Of a stretch of DNA of 64,000 nucleotides, positions 12,831 through 26,030 are shown one piece after another. A program made the position numbers and the translations under genes. The number at the start of each line of letters is the position of its first letter. Positions within the stretch are counted from its first letter, which is position 1. Where the stretch lies: NCBI RefSeq assembly GCF_047496725.1, contig NC_132978.1, forward strand, positions 10,010,501-10,074,500, given 5' to 3'. The notes below the pieces were generated by a model. The model was not told the origin of the DNA and made no database searches. It saw only the letters and a program-made list of their open reading frames with translations. This DNA comes from Anoplolepis gracilipes. Taxonomy: Eukaryota; Arthropoda; Insecta; Hymenoptera; Formicidae.

Positions 12831-13930
12831 AAATTAATTTTATGAAAAATTATATTTGTGCTGACTTGCAGTATTTAAAATCTATTGTATAATTATCGAA
12901 ATTCAATGTTTTATTTTAATTTGAATTCAAATTTTTAACAATGAAAAATTGAGATCTAAACAAAAAATGATTTTAACTATTACAATTAAAAAATTAAATA
13001 AATAATATTATATCATATAAATAATATTAACATAATATTATGAAATGATATTCGAGTATTAAATTGTGTCATAATTGCACAAATTACAAAAAGTAACTTT
13101 TTAAAAGGAAAAGACTAGTCATTTACTGTAGTTTTTTTTGCTGGAAACATTTTGGTCTTTAAAATGCTACTTTTGTTACTTTTAACATTTTGCTTTTAAG
13201 GTCAAAGTTATAAAAAAGAAATATTTAATTTTTAACGTTTAACAATTTCAACTTTTAACATATTTTATACAACCATGACATATTACACGTTGGGAACACT
13301 TTATTCATTTTTGTATAAAAAATATATTGTCTAAATTTTTACTTCTCAAAAAATATTTATTGTGAAGATTAAGCTTAATAAGATACTCTAACTAAATAAT
13401 ATTAGATCTGTGGGAAAGCAATGAATTATAATTTTTAATTAATGTTTGATCACAAAAATTTTGTTAAACTTTGAGATATTCACGCTATATTTCTTTTAAA
13501 AGTTAAAAGTTCTAACAATATAATTAATTATGAATAAAATAACTATATATATTTTTAACTATACATTTCGTTATATAAACTAACATTATAAGTAATAATA
13601 ATAAGTAATAAATTATAACTAACACAAGTAACATGATAAATTACATTATAGCTTTTCTATTTTGTTTTACCCTAATTTTTTCGAGATTGTGGCATGTAAT
13701 ATTTTTAAGATTGTATTTAACATCAGAAACTTCAAGCAGTAATTATAATTGCCTTTTCTTTTAAAATTTATTATCAATCTTGTTTCTACATAATTCTTAT
13801 AAAATGCCACACACTTTGATATTTTATTAGCATATTTAATTCCTGCTATCACTAGTTTTGAAAGAGTTAGTGCTGGTTCTTGTTCACGCACTTTAATTTT
13901 CGGATATACGGTGATAGAAAACACATGATT
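12831..13930. other. AT-rich non-coding stretch
   Basis: Very AT-rich with dense stops. An 88-residue minus-strand frame at 13667-13933 is Lys/Ile/Asn-rich and unrecognised. Nothing else is seen. Confidence 0.5.
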
Positions 13931-14094
13931 CACACGACCAAGACGGTATAAATTACCACGAAACCCGGGATATCGAATGTGTATATATCGAGACTAATCT
14001 CTTGGTGTCTCAGCAGCATCAGTTTGGGAGTGACAAATGCGTCCTCTATAGATCGAACCTAAGGTTATACATACCTGGCTATCTCGATACTTGG

Positions 14095-14108
14095 GCGCGT
14101 ATACGCGC
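14095..14108. repeat. 14-base perfect palindrome
   Basis: GCGCGTATACGCGC reads identically on both strands and is followed by more alternating CG/TA. It may be a chance palindrome or a dimer-type binding site. Confidence 0.6.
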
Positions 14109-15340
14109 GTATATATCAGGTGACCAAGAGTATAAAGCCCTGATATTCCTTATCCTCGACTAGAGCCTAGATTAGACTCTAAAACCCTTTCTCCGATAAC
14201 GGCATCCTTAAGCTGTCCATTCGTCTATTGCTGGTCCATTCGTGAACCGTATAATAGTAAAATCGAAGAACCGGCATAGTAAAATCGAATATTATATTGA
14301 TGATCAGAAAATAGTTGGTCTGAAAAAACAGTTATTAAATAAATAATTTTTATATGATATTTGTAATTTAATAAATTGAATATAATTAAGAGTATTTGAA
14401 TGAGAGTGAGTGTATAGTGTATTTTATTAAGAAAAAAAAAAATAGAAAAACAATTTCTATATTAATTCTAGTAATATTAATACTATCTTTTAATAACATT
14501 ATTGCTAGAAGAGTAAAATAAATCATAATATATTATTTAATATTTTTACGGTCTTAAAAAATAAATTGTATGTCATACTTACTTGATAAATAATGTGTAC
14601 TCTATTATGTATGCGATATGTTGTCTTACATACATAATATAGTCGTGTTACACATATTTATATTATTCATTTAGATATTTCGTCGAACAGTTCATTTCGT
14701 TACCGCGTATGCTTCCTGCTGTCTCGTCTGCATACCGTCTATTGACTAGGCAAGTTGTCCTTCATTTTTTCACATACGCAACGTTACTGGACGAAGTTAC
14801 GATGGAAATCTTTTATGTAGTATTTTTTTTCCGTTGAGTTACGAGGGCAGATAGTGACGAGTGAAACGTACATAGATACTCGCGGCTGTGACAGTTTGAC
14901 GACTCGAGAGATATTTGAGTTATCGCCAGAATGACACACCCGTCTTCGGTCTACCATAAAATAGCGTTCCAACGTGCTTTTACGACGAGGATATCGACTT
15001 AGTTACTTAGACAGTCGGAAATATTTGATGTTTATAGATTATTTCGTAGGCATTTCTCTTTAAAAGAATTGTTTTTTGGCTATCCAAAGTAAAGATAACT
15101 CATATATAATGTTACAGCAATTGATAAACTGCTAATTTTTCTTTACAAAATGTCACATAATCGTCCAATTCTCGATCATATTCTGACACTTTTCCGGTTC
15201 TCACGTTCTGCGTAATCGCAGAGTGGACTTTTTGTCGAGGGAAATCAAGACTGCGTACAAACTCATGTCGCAGGTCAGAGAAGACACACGCATCCACCGA
15301 ACAACAATGGTGAGGTCTCGTGGGGTGCATCCCATTAGCG

Positions 15341-15344
15341 CTAC

Positions 15345-15376
<32 letters not shown>

Positions 15377-15384
15377 TTGCTATT
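15341..15384. repeat. (CTG)n-type trinucleotide repeat
   Basis: About 14 imperfect CTG/GCT units interrupted by GTT and ATT. In one frame it would read as an alanine/valine tract, but the surrounding frame is not a recognisable protein, so it is listed as a microsatellite. Confidence 0.85.
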
Positions 15385-16604
15385 GCCGAGCGCCAGCGCC
15401 TCGAACGATCGGGCTAAGAGCCCGCAGTACAGTGCGGCAAGAACATGTCATACATTATTAACGTACGCGACGGACAGGACGCCCACTATCTAATAGCCAA
15501 TATATATTCATCGACATAATTGATTTCTCGCACGCACACGTATTATCTTATCCAAGGCCGCGACGCGCACCTCGGCCGTTAATTTTTGCCCAAGTTATTG
15601 CGCAAATTTACGAGCGCTCCGTTACCGTAATATGCATGGCAATCCAGTTGCACGGCTAACTGGAAACTTAATTAGGTTTTATACGGATGCGCGGAAAGAG
15701 AGAAAGAGAGGAACGAGAGGAAGGAGGGAGCTCAGAAAACGCGGAGATAATGTTAATTTACGATAAGCGCGCATGTCTGCAACACAACCCGCTATAACGC
15801 GAACTTGAAGTTACTGTTTGAACGTTAAGTGCGATGTAAATCGTACGAGTGCAATAATAATTCCCACAATCGTAAACATATGTGATACTTTATGCTGTAA
15901 TGAATAAATGCTTTGCATATGGATTACAATGCGGTTAAAATAAAGAGAGAAAAATTTTCGTAATATATATTTTCTTCGTGGAAACAACGGTGTTGTGAAA
16001 AAGCATTTATTATATTTATACTTATATATTTCACGTTATGTACGTGCGTGCGTAATAGCAAAATTTACTTACACATGTTGCTAACAGAAAACATCAAAGA
16101 TGCCGGTATGTTAGAAAAGAAATTGCCAAGATAAGTGAACGTTGAGACATGTCACACAAATTTAAGCCTGTTTGCTTTCCGTATTCAAGTCATGCATTTT
16201 CCAGCAACATCACGGAAGCCTTTTACGTAAATCATTATGGATTATCTTGGTGAATACTCTCCGACAATACGACATACACGCGTGTTGACGATACGATGAA
16301 CATACTTCAACAACGAAGATTACATTAAGAGAAATAACTTTCTCTTCTCCGGTTCTCCGCGCGAGCGAAACTCGACTGTGACGTGCTCGAGTCATGATCT
16401 CTTATGTAGATCCACTTTTTCCACCTTCCTTTTCTCCTTTACCTTTTCTCAACGTTCCTTTATAGTCGCCTTTGCTCCGGTATTGCTCTCTTACCTCATC
16501 ACCTCGTTGCAATATACACCCGCGATCTTTGAAGACACGCTTTCTCGCATCTCGTTGTACGTATATGTCGGTCGCTCGAGTATCCCCACAGGATCGTAAA
16601 TCTA

Positions 16605-16653
16605 ACAAGCAGACTAGAAAGCAGTGTTGTATACTATACAAGCAGACTAGAAA
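16605..16653. repeat. Short direct repeat, two copies
   Basis: The 16-mer ACAAGCAGACTAGAAA occurs at 16605-16620 and again at 16638-16653, 33 bases apart. Two exact copies at this spacing suggest a local duplication. Confidence 0.8.
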
Positions 16654-17574
16654 TAGTTATTTTTAGTAATAATTTACTCATACATATATAAAATACAGAT
16701 ATTAAAATATGGAGAATATTATAGTTATTAAAATTAAGTTAATAAAAACAATTATATTATATTAAAAAATCATGTAAAATTTTTCTTAATATAATATATT
16801 ACTCGAAAAGTAGCATAAAACTTACTTTGAGAACCAACCGAATTATTTATTTTCTATGCAAACAGACGATATATGATTTGAATAGTATGGCTTTTCAAGT
16901 CGCAGCAGACATTTGCATTTGTTATACATATTATTTGTAATGACGGCAGGATACAATGTGACGTTTGGTCTGCTCACTTTGACAAGACACAATGCTTCAA
17001 GCGTGCCTGGTACGAGGAAACCGGTATACAATCGGGTCGCGCGATGCACAGTTTCTCGCAAAATGCTCTATCTCCGACGCAACATTTATCATTATTGCCG
17101 CTATTAGTGTTCTAGCATGGAGATAGCGAATCGGTAAGCTGGCGTAGGAGACCACGATCGACGCCTGGCGGGCTCGCGCGAAATCGCGCTTGCTATTAAC
17201 TCGCTATTACCGCGCGGTATCCGCCCACCGGTGTATATTCGCCGGGACCCCCTCGTTAAGAATCGCGGAATATAATTTAAGACGACCAGCCGCAGCCTTT
17301 GTGCCCCCGCAGCAATAACTCCGGCGCTTCGGAACGCCGCGACGTCGCGACGCGACAGAAAACAAAAGAAAAAGGATCTTTATTTATGCGTTATTTAATA
17401 AGCGTTTACTTTACGCGCGCGAGGAAATTACTCTCTTTTGTCCGAACGATGAGAAAAGACGCGAAGCTGAAGAAACGTGCGATTACAAGCTCGGTATGTA
17501 ATTTGAAGAACGCTGTCGTCGTTGGATTAATGAAGCTTCTCCTCGTTAATAGAGAATAACTTATGCGCTAATAA

Positions 17575-17904
17575 AACTATCAGCGACGCTTAACCATCCT
17601 GCCGCATGCACCGCCGCCGCCCAACGCGACTAGTTTCTCATTGCTCAACGCAGTCGGCGACCTAAATAATTACAGATACTGGGTGCACAATCGACATTCC
17701 GACGCCTATATATATGTAAGAACCGCCTACGTCGGCAACGAGACTCTCTATGAAAGCCACGATTTTGCACTCATCGACTTGTACACGCTCCTAATCGTCT
17801 GGATCTTTATGTTTGCTCTGCCGCAGTGGCTCGGAGACAATCTCTTGTCATTGATACCGCATATATTAAAACGGAGGACAAAGATTACCAATCGACTACG
17901 CTAA
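17575..17904 (+). other. Unrecognised coding-like open frame
   Basis: This frame is open from just after a stop at 17572-17574 to the TAA ending at 17904. From about 17641 it has C/G-biased third positions and non-repetitive composition, unlike the AT-rich DNA to its right. The predicted peptide has a hydrophobic stretch (LIDLYTLLIVWIFMFALP) followed by a basic tail, which resembles a membrane segment. There is no ATG near its start. An acceptor-like pyrimidine stretch ending in CAG at 17649-17651 lies just inside, and a strong donor-like GTAAGA occurs at 17716-17721. It is not recognised as any family. It could be part of an exon, a decayed gene or chance. Confidence 0.2.
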
Positions 17905-20607
17905 AGAACCTGTACTCGATAGTATCAATGGTAATTGGTATTAACTTACAATCAGATTTTGCTTCATATTTTATATTCACGTAATCCGATCGATTTTTAC
18001 GGATTATTGTTACGTTTTGACATAAATTAAAAGAGTGAAGGTTTCAGTCACACTTGCATTTTGAATCACGAATTATTTCCACTTGAGATATGTCACTTTG
18101 AAATATTATAATCTTTATTTAATCTAAAGACATTTTGCTTGAAGAACAAATATAAAACTTTTAAATTAAATCTTAAGTTTACATATATTTTTGCAATGAA
18201 TTTAACCATATTGCTGTACTTGAGATATTTCTCATTTCTCTTGAAATATCAAAATAATCTCAAAATTGCACTGAGTAATATCCACATAAGTTAACATCAA
18301 TGATTATTAAATTACATATTTATATAATATTTAATTTTGACTCTTAACACAATTGTCAGTTAAATATTATCGTTAACTGTAGATACAAACAGATAAATTT
18401 AATTTGCTTCTATAATTTATCAACATACAGTAGCACAGTCACAAAAGAAGACATTTGCTTGTTCCCCTCTCATCTTGTAAATTTATAGTTGACGTTGAAT
18501 GCGGAATCTCCGAAGAAAGCTAGCATCTTAGACTCATAAGTACTTGCAAATGATACAGTCGGGCAATTACGATTCCACGAGGAGGAGCTTAGATAACATT
18601 GTAAATGAGCGAAACGTGAAACGTTCGCGCAAATAACGTTTGCGGCGAATCGGTACAGAAATTTAGCCCACGCTCAACTATCTACCTACCTATACATACT
18701 TACCTCGTGTACGATCATCATGATCTTGCATCGCGCGTTCGCTTTCAGTCGCAGGGCGAATGATATCATTGCGGCGTTAAGGAGTGAGTCATTTCCTATT
18801 GGCATTAAGAGAGCGACAATCAAGCGCCATATTTAAGCATGCTGCTGCTATGGATAACTTCCATAGACTTCTTCTTCTTCAAACGCTAACTGGATGAATA
18901 TTGTGCTCGACCTAAGGAGGTTGACCCGATTACGCAATCCCCTTGTTACACAAGGATGTATATACGTATTAACGAATCTGGTTTAAGCGTGGCCGCATCC
19001 GCGATGGATTCCGCTGTGCTTTGTTTCTCCTGAAACAGAGAGACAAATCCGTGATGCTCTGTATCGTAACGGAGAAAGTGCTTATTAACTTTTAATGAAA
19101 TGTTAATTGGACACAATGTCTCTGCTTAATTCGTGGAGACTATTATATCGTAATGTTAATTCGACTTCAATTGTGAGAATTAATTTTAATGTCTTTATCA
19201 GATTAGTGTGTGACAATAAAAAGACGTTTTAATTTGTTTTAATTAGCTGTTTTCGACTTAATTTTGACTTCTTTCTAGGAAATAAATCCTAGAAATATAT
19301 TACTCTCTTATCTCAAATATTTTAAATTTATATAAAATCTTATAAATATAATATTATTTTAATCTTGTGTAAAAGTTAGTTATAACTATATAACTTGTAT
19401 AAAGTTAGTTACGTATAAATAGAAATTCGTACATATAAATAGAGATATGAAATACACAGACATGCATACTGTTAAAATAATAGTCACAAGAATTCTCTCG
19501 GTTATTGAATTTTGTATTTGATACAATTTTTCTTAATGTAATCATTGTTATTAAACTAGGTTTATTCTCAGCATTCTCAGCACGCATGTCGTATTAGAGG
19601 GCACGCGTGTCGTGTTAGAGAGCATTCATTGAAGTAATTCGATTTGCCTGAAAAATTAATGAAACTTGCAGGAAATGCATTATTTGCAAATTTTTCTTTG
19701 TAATTATATAAAAACATTTTAATATGCCTTATTTTTCGCAAGTAACTTTTTTATTTAATTTGACATGTCACTCTAATCAAATTTCAACATATTACGGATT
19801 AAATTTTTTATTCAATAAACTTTAATAAAGATATTTGTTTTGAGTAACGAAATATACGACAAGTAAAATAGATTTCATTTTAGTTTAGTGATACATTTGC
19901 GCACTATTAAACTATTAGTTCGTAATTCTTTTTCGGTATGTTTGCGTTGCTCTTTGACCTTTGATCTTAATCTTGTACCATTAGTCGCAATTAGACTTCG
20001 CAATGAATTTTCTATGAGCGAATAATCAGGCGTGTTTATAACTTGGAAACGTCGTCGAGCGATTACCCTTTCATGATCGAGAATCGGCGGTCGAGCTCGA
20101 TGACTCGTTGAAACGGCTGGAAGATTAGATTAAGGTTTTTCGAAATCGCCAATCTGTTTTTATGGTGATTGTTGCTACCGATTTCGTAGCACCTAATCGA
20201 TGGATCATACCGGCATTTTCCTTAATGAGTTGCAATCACAGGCATGCAAATGTTCTGAATGATCAGCGATTCACGATCTAAATATAACTCACAATCAGTT
20301 CTGATCGTCATCGAATAGCCAACTGTTCCCTAACTCTTTGAATTAAATAGATATCGTTGTCAAAGGATATCATCGTTAAAGAAATTACATTTTAATTTTC
20401 ACAGATATTTTTTACTGATTTCTTAATTTAATCATTTCTACGACAATTACGCATTTTTACACGTAAAATATTGTTTTTGTTTTTTTCTTATCTTTATTTT
20501 AAAATTTAATTTGATTCTGATTAGAAGAAAATTGACGTGCTCTGCTTTTCATAGTTCGATTTTTAAGACACGATTTCATTCTCTATGTTCGGTTCATCCG
20601 CAACTTC
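17905..20607. other. AT-rich non-coding stretch
   Basis: Mostly AT-rich, with a GC-intermediate portion near 18480-19080. No gene is recognised. A short tandem repeat at 19580-19621 is listed separately. Confidence 0.5.
19580..19621. repeat. 21-base tandem duplication
   Basis: Two adjacent 21-base units starting GCACGCRTGTCGTRTTAGAG differ at only a few positions. They are preceded by a tandem ATTCTCAGC pair. This is a small local duplication. Confidence 0.75.
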
Positions 20608-20676
20608 GTGCAACGATATCGATAATTAATCGATAATGTCTTCTCGTTACTTGTAAGTAACGCCTACCACGTGGTA
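20608..20676. promoter_or_regulatory. Cluster of palindromic sites incl. DRE and E-box
   Basis: Three dyad elements lie within 70 bases. The first is TATCGATA at 20617-20624, an exact match to the insect DRE motif, followed after an AATTA spacer by ATCGATA on the opposite arm. The second is the stem GTTACTT/AAGTAAC at 20647-20662. The third is TACCACGTGGTA at 20665-20676, a 12-base palindrome with a CACGTG E-box core. The motifs are seen directly; regulatory activity is inference. Confidence 0.35.
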
Positions 20677-21498
20677 AACTGGCTCGGAACGCTGATCGGA
20701 CAGTTATTAATAATTACACTTTCGAGAGAGAAAAAGAGAGAGACCGGTCAGATCGGCAAAGATATATCTAGACGTTTGGCTGATTTGTCAATATACGCAG
20801 AGTAATGTTTCGCCGCGTGGCCGAGCCTGATTACGATATTTGTTCGCCCGCGAAACGATAATGCTCCTCGCGATAACAAGATGCTGATTGTATTGCCATA
20901 TATGTCGGGTTTGATTGACGTTGTTATCATTGTATACATCAGAATGTCGCAAATTTAATTTAACATGAATATTACATGTATAAGATAATATCATTAAGGG
21001 ATACAGAATGTTTCTAATTTTTTATAATTTTAATTTTTAATACAAATTATAATTAAAACATTGAAGCATAAATGGTTTTTGAAATATCAGAGAGTTGAAA
21101 ATAAGAGATTATTGCTGATGAATAAATTTTGAATATTTTTTACAAATATAATAAGATATTTATTCATTTTATTTCTTATAGTATTTTTTTTCACTGAATA
21201 GTAACATAACTGAACACGTGTGGTCTTATTACAATGTATATATCAATATAAAATGACGAACCAACTTATTAAAGAATATGTTTTCGTCGTAAAGAAAAAA
21301 TTGCATTAGTATATCCACTTTCACCGTAATAAATCAAAATATGTCGATTATTAACACAGTTGGGTTAGAGTCTGCTAGTTACACACTCTAAGTTATAACT
21401 TAAATATGTTTATATTGTTGTAACATGCCCTATAATCCACTCTTTGTAAGAGATACTCGAAAAGATGAAGACACTTTAATATATCCTCTGCTTTTCTG

Positions 21499-21565
<67 letters not shown>

Positions 21566-24470
21566 GATTATTTCTTTTGTACGATGTCGTAAATTCTCGA
21601 GACTTTCTTGTGGTAAAGTAGAAAGCAGAGCTATTTTATTTCCAATCTGCTATAAATTCGATAAAACGAATTAAAAAGAGAGTCCCTCCTTCATAGTATT
21701 AAAATATCTAAAATTCCTGAATTACGAGCTTTAAAAGATTAAAAAGTTTGATAAATAAGAAAATGTAAAAACAGATTGAAAGAGAGCTTATTCTTTAAAA
21801 TTTAAATTTGATTTTTATAGAATTGTGAGTCCTAGATGTCTCTATATAAACATATGTTTGATGGTAAAAACTGATATAAATTCATAATGTGTGTTCATAA
21901 TTGCTATCTATTAATGATTGTGTATACGACAGATTATTAATTATTATATTATATTACGGTGTATACAACATACAACACACGCATCGTTTGTCAACGCATA
22001 ATAATTAATCAGTTTGCTATGCTAAATGTACATTTGATACGCAAATTCTGTTAATGTAAACTCGTAATACTTTTCAATGATTGTCAGATGCTGTGGGTTG
22101 TATTGATGATTCAACAGAACTCTATGTTATGTCTACGTGATGCATGACTCATTGCCGTACCTTCATCACATGCGACGATACAGCCAAATTAAACCTTCAT
22201 AAATGTAATTTGATAAAATTATATTAATCTGTTCATAAAATATACATGATAGAACGCATAGAATCGTATCAATTAACTATTAGAAGAATACAAATTAACA
22301 TAAAATAATGTAAAAAAAAGCCAAAAATTGTCTTTTATGTATCTTAAATTGTCGATTTATACACACTTTTAAATATACATATATGTATACATATATAAAA
22401 GATATTTTATTTAATAGATTGTGAATTTGTCTTAGGATTATTAGGTATAATATTATGCAAGTCTTAAAATGTCTATGTCAGCACATTTAGCGATCACATT
22501 TTCGCCGTTTCAACCATTGTTATAGGCAGGGTAACCGACGATGTGCGTGTGCAAGATTAGTCATTGATTTCAGACAACTAAACCTATGGTTACAGACGCT
22601 CGCACGATACAGAGATTCCACTGCGTTGAGTTTAACTATGATTCGCGTAATGACATCCGTGTGCGCGCGTTCAGTTAAATCGTATCTTCCGTTCCAGCAG
22701 ATAAACCCGGCATTTACTTCTTTTTTTTCCATCTGAAATGATATAATAATACGGCTGTCTGTCAATACGCGAACGCGCCCGCTGTTCCTTTCTGTGCGCG
22801 CGACGTAATTCGCACCAAACGGGTGGCACACCTATTTGACGTAAAAACTTGCCTTTACATAGACAATTCAGCCAATAATTACACGTTTTTAATAATGCAA
22901 ATCGGTCTGACCTTGAACAGTTTCTTCCTTTGGTATTCCTGTGCGTTTTGTTAGAGCCCTTAGAATGATTTCTCTCTTCCATACTTTCGATTCCTTTTTT
23001 TCTACAATTATTTTGCAAACTTCTGCCGAGATCTTGTTATTATTTTTTTTTTGAATCTTTAAAAGATTATCCAAGATTTAAAGATAATTATATCCATTTA
23101 GCGTGCTTGCGTTTCATATTGATTTCCTCGTATTGTGGTTAGTTAATAAATATGCTATTATAAGATAAACGCTACCTTTTAATGCACTATAAAAACTTTA
23201 ATAGGGAGCATTAGTTATTTTCAGTCAAGTTGTGTGTTCTTTTTATTCGATAATTTATCTCGTGACACACGCGATGCACCACGACGTTGGTGATGTTTCT
23301 CGTGCGGGACGATCGCCGGATACGAAGCAAAGAGATCGCAGAACTAGAATGATTTTCATTCGATGTAGGAGATAGGAGTAGCTTTGTTTCTGATCGCTGT
23401 CTCTGCACTCGAAGTAATCTACGTGTTTCTTCCCACGTAATTCACGATCGCGGATAATTGCCGATTTAACTATCGTTTGCTTACTCGACTGTACACAGAC
23501 TGTTTCCGACGTCGGAATATCTTTTCACGCTCGTGCGTCGTGCAATTAGAAATTTCCCTTCTCCGGCTCATTGACACTAATTGCACGGACATCTCCGTTT
23601 TTCTCTTTTTATTTATTTATGTTACCCTTCTTTCTCTTTTTCCCTTTTTTACCTTTTTTTATTGTCACACCCGCACTTTGATATAACCTTCGATCATATA
23701 TGTATGGTAGAAACCGATTAGTTTAATGATCAGTTACACAACCGCGCGTTCAATTATACTTTCGCGTCGCACGCAACGCATAATTTCTTGACAAATTTTC
23801 GCACTCACGTCAAACATTAACGAATATATGAATTTGCATAGTAGGTTGCGCGTTATGTTTTACGAGTTTCTCAATCTTTTGAAAATTTCGTATATATAAA
23901 AAATTGTGAGACATTTCAAAAATTAAATATTTAAAAACAAAAACATAATAATCTGAAATAAAAGTGCCAGATATTAAATAAATTTTGCAAAATTATTACC
24001 GTGAATATTTTTATTCATTTCTTCCATAATAGCTTTATATTAGTCAAAGAATTCAAAGTTGATTATTAATAATAATTTATACGATTCAATTATGTTTCTA
24101 AATATCAAGTAGAATATTTAAAAAATTGTACATTATATAATATATAAACTGTTTCACGAATGATATAAATACAAACGTGATTTTTTTATCTTTTTTGAAA
24201 TTTTTTAATATATTTTTAATAACGTGCATGTTCATTTTTCCAACACATATTGCCGTCATATAATTACATATAAATTAAATGGAAATTTTATCAAAAACAG
24301 GTGAAAAATGTAATAAAATAATATATATATATTAAAGTAAAGCTATTTCTCTTCGTGTATAGTTTGTAGTATATAATTTAGTGTGAAACACTGCGCGAAA
24401 ATAAATTACATATTTCTTTCATCAACATATTTCTTTTTATTTCTTTCTTTTTCTGTCAACGGCAGCGCTT
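20677..24470. other. AT-rich non-coding stretch
   Basis: Long AT-rich region with small GC-intermediate parts at 22500-22830 and 23220-23600. Frames are short and unrecognised. A long GT microsatellite is listed separately. Confidence 0.5.
21501..21562. repeat. (GT)31 microsatellite
   Basis: Thirty-one uninterrupted GT units. Long perfect GT tracts are usually length-polymorphic and can form Z-DNA. Confidence 0.97.
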
Positions 24471-24921
24471 TTTTGCGAATCATTCGTAGCTATTAGACCC
24501 GAGTTATCTTTCCTCTACTCTCCAAGAAAATCCAGTGGCACCACTTTCACGAATATTGTTAAGCGGTCGTTTCCACTGCTACCGCCATCCGAGTTAAATA
24601 ATAGCTCCGCTTATTAGAAATTCAGAAAGAACTGCCCCAAGTCTAATGACTCCCCCAGAGCATTTTCGAAAGGGAGCCAGAACTCGCTCGCCGCGATGCG
24701 AAAACATAGCACGCCGAGTCGATTCTCACGGACCGCTTGAGAATGACTCGTCTCGGGGGCTCCTTTCATAATAGATAGTCGAAATTCGTGGGTCCCCGTT
24801 TACTCTGTTCTCTGTTTTGCTACAGCGGAACAAACGAAACGGACGAAATAAATGCGGGAAGAAAGGAAGAAACGGACTATAGCGTGGCACGCTCTAATCT
24901 CGAGCCAGTGTCTAATCGCGG

Positions 24922-24948
24922 TGGGCCCGCGGGGCCCGCGGGGCACGC
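24922..24948. repeat. Three copies of a 9-base GC-rich unit
   Basis: Units TGGGCCCGC, GGGGCCCGC and GGGGCACGC follow each other directly. In one frame they read as Gly-Pro-Ala repeats, but the surrounding frame is not recognisable as collagen or any other protein. Confidence 0.7.
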
Positions 24949-25188
24949 AATAGCAAGCGGAGAAAGGAAGGTAGAAAAGGGCGGAGGAAAAGAGAGGACA
25001 GGCGGAGGGGAGGATTGTTGCTGCATCGGCAGCAACAGGTATCGGCCCGTGCAACAACTGTGATATCGATGTCTCGAATAGGATGCTACGACGGTCGACC
25101 GATAAAAATGGCATAGACGTATATTTTGACGACTGAAAATCGTCGGCTATCGCTATGAATGCGCCTCCGGGTACCCCGCACCTTTGAC

Positions 25189-25216
25189 TTTTTTTTCCTT
25201 TTTTTTTTTTTTTTTT
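25189..25216. repeat. T-rich run
   Basis: Two T runs separated by CC, 28 bases in all. A simple repeat. Confidence 0.85.
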
Positions 25217-26030
25217 CTCGATCCGTTGTATTCCTACGCGCCGATCGAAATCGTTCCGTTCTTCGGACTTTAAAGATCAAGATTAACCGCGCTCTTCATC
25301 GAGAATAGCTCTCTATTATTTTCCAAGATATCGACCGCGAAGTTATAAATGCACGTTCGAAATAACGCTTGCTCTCTCGATTTCGTTTCCGAATGCTCGC
25401 AGGTGCATTAAAAAATGCGATGCGATCATTTTGCTCCATTTCGAACCGGAATATCTATGCGTCGGATTCAAATTATAATACACACCGAGGCGGAACCGCG
25501 AATTTTCTGTCGATTCGGCAGATGGTAATGAGACGGAATTAACGAGCCGTCTCCGTTTTGGGCTGCGTTTTTTTCGGGTAGCTCCCTTCAAAAATTCCGT
25601 GTTACTACCCCTCCTTCTGCTCTTACGCACTCTCTATTCGTCTACTAATTTTACGGCGCGACTATTAAGCACGATCTACAGCACGCATATCTAACGATCC
25701 GCTCGCGGTCGGTTGTTTCTCGTCTGGGGTATTTCGCGCAGTGCAGTAATAACACAAATGGCAGGTTCCTCATTTCAAACGGCGTGGTCTCGACGTTAAA
25801 GTCAGGATGCACGGGCGGCCACATTCCAGATGGAAATCGCCGTTCCGGTGTTTTTCGTTTGTCATGCTTCCTGTTTCGCGGTGCCACGCGGCGCGGGTGC
25901 GTTGAGTGTTCTATAGAACTTGGCGTTCCTTTCTCCCCTATGGGAATCGCTTCAAATTTTATGGACGATTTAAATAATATTAAATTCTTTCTTTTTCCGA
26001 CAAGATACAATAGAAACAATTATGAATAAT

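Larger units (their letters stand above)
13931..17574. other. Mixed-composition non-coding region
   Basis: AT-rich parts (14280-14660, 16660-16850) alternate with CpG-richer parts (13950-14280, 15420-15800, 17100-17350). It contains a palindrome, a CTG-type trinucleotide repeat and a short direct repeat, listed separately. No gene is recognised. Confidence 0.45.
24471..26030. other. CpG-rich non-coding island
   Basis: GC-richer block with overlapping unrecognised frames on both strands at 24788-25114 and 25343-26029. It contains a GC-rich triplicated 9-mer and a T-rich run, listed separately. No gene is recognised; it may be regulatory. Confidence 0.4.

Noticed and set aside
15223..15417. 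Small open frame with poly-alanine
   Set aside because: The apparent protein character comes from the (CTG)n repeat; the rest is not recognisable.
21501..21562. Array-like repeats as a CRISPR or telomere
   Set aside because: This and the other arrays are pure dinucleotide tracts without spacers, and no TTAGG telomeric arrays are present in the window.
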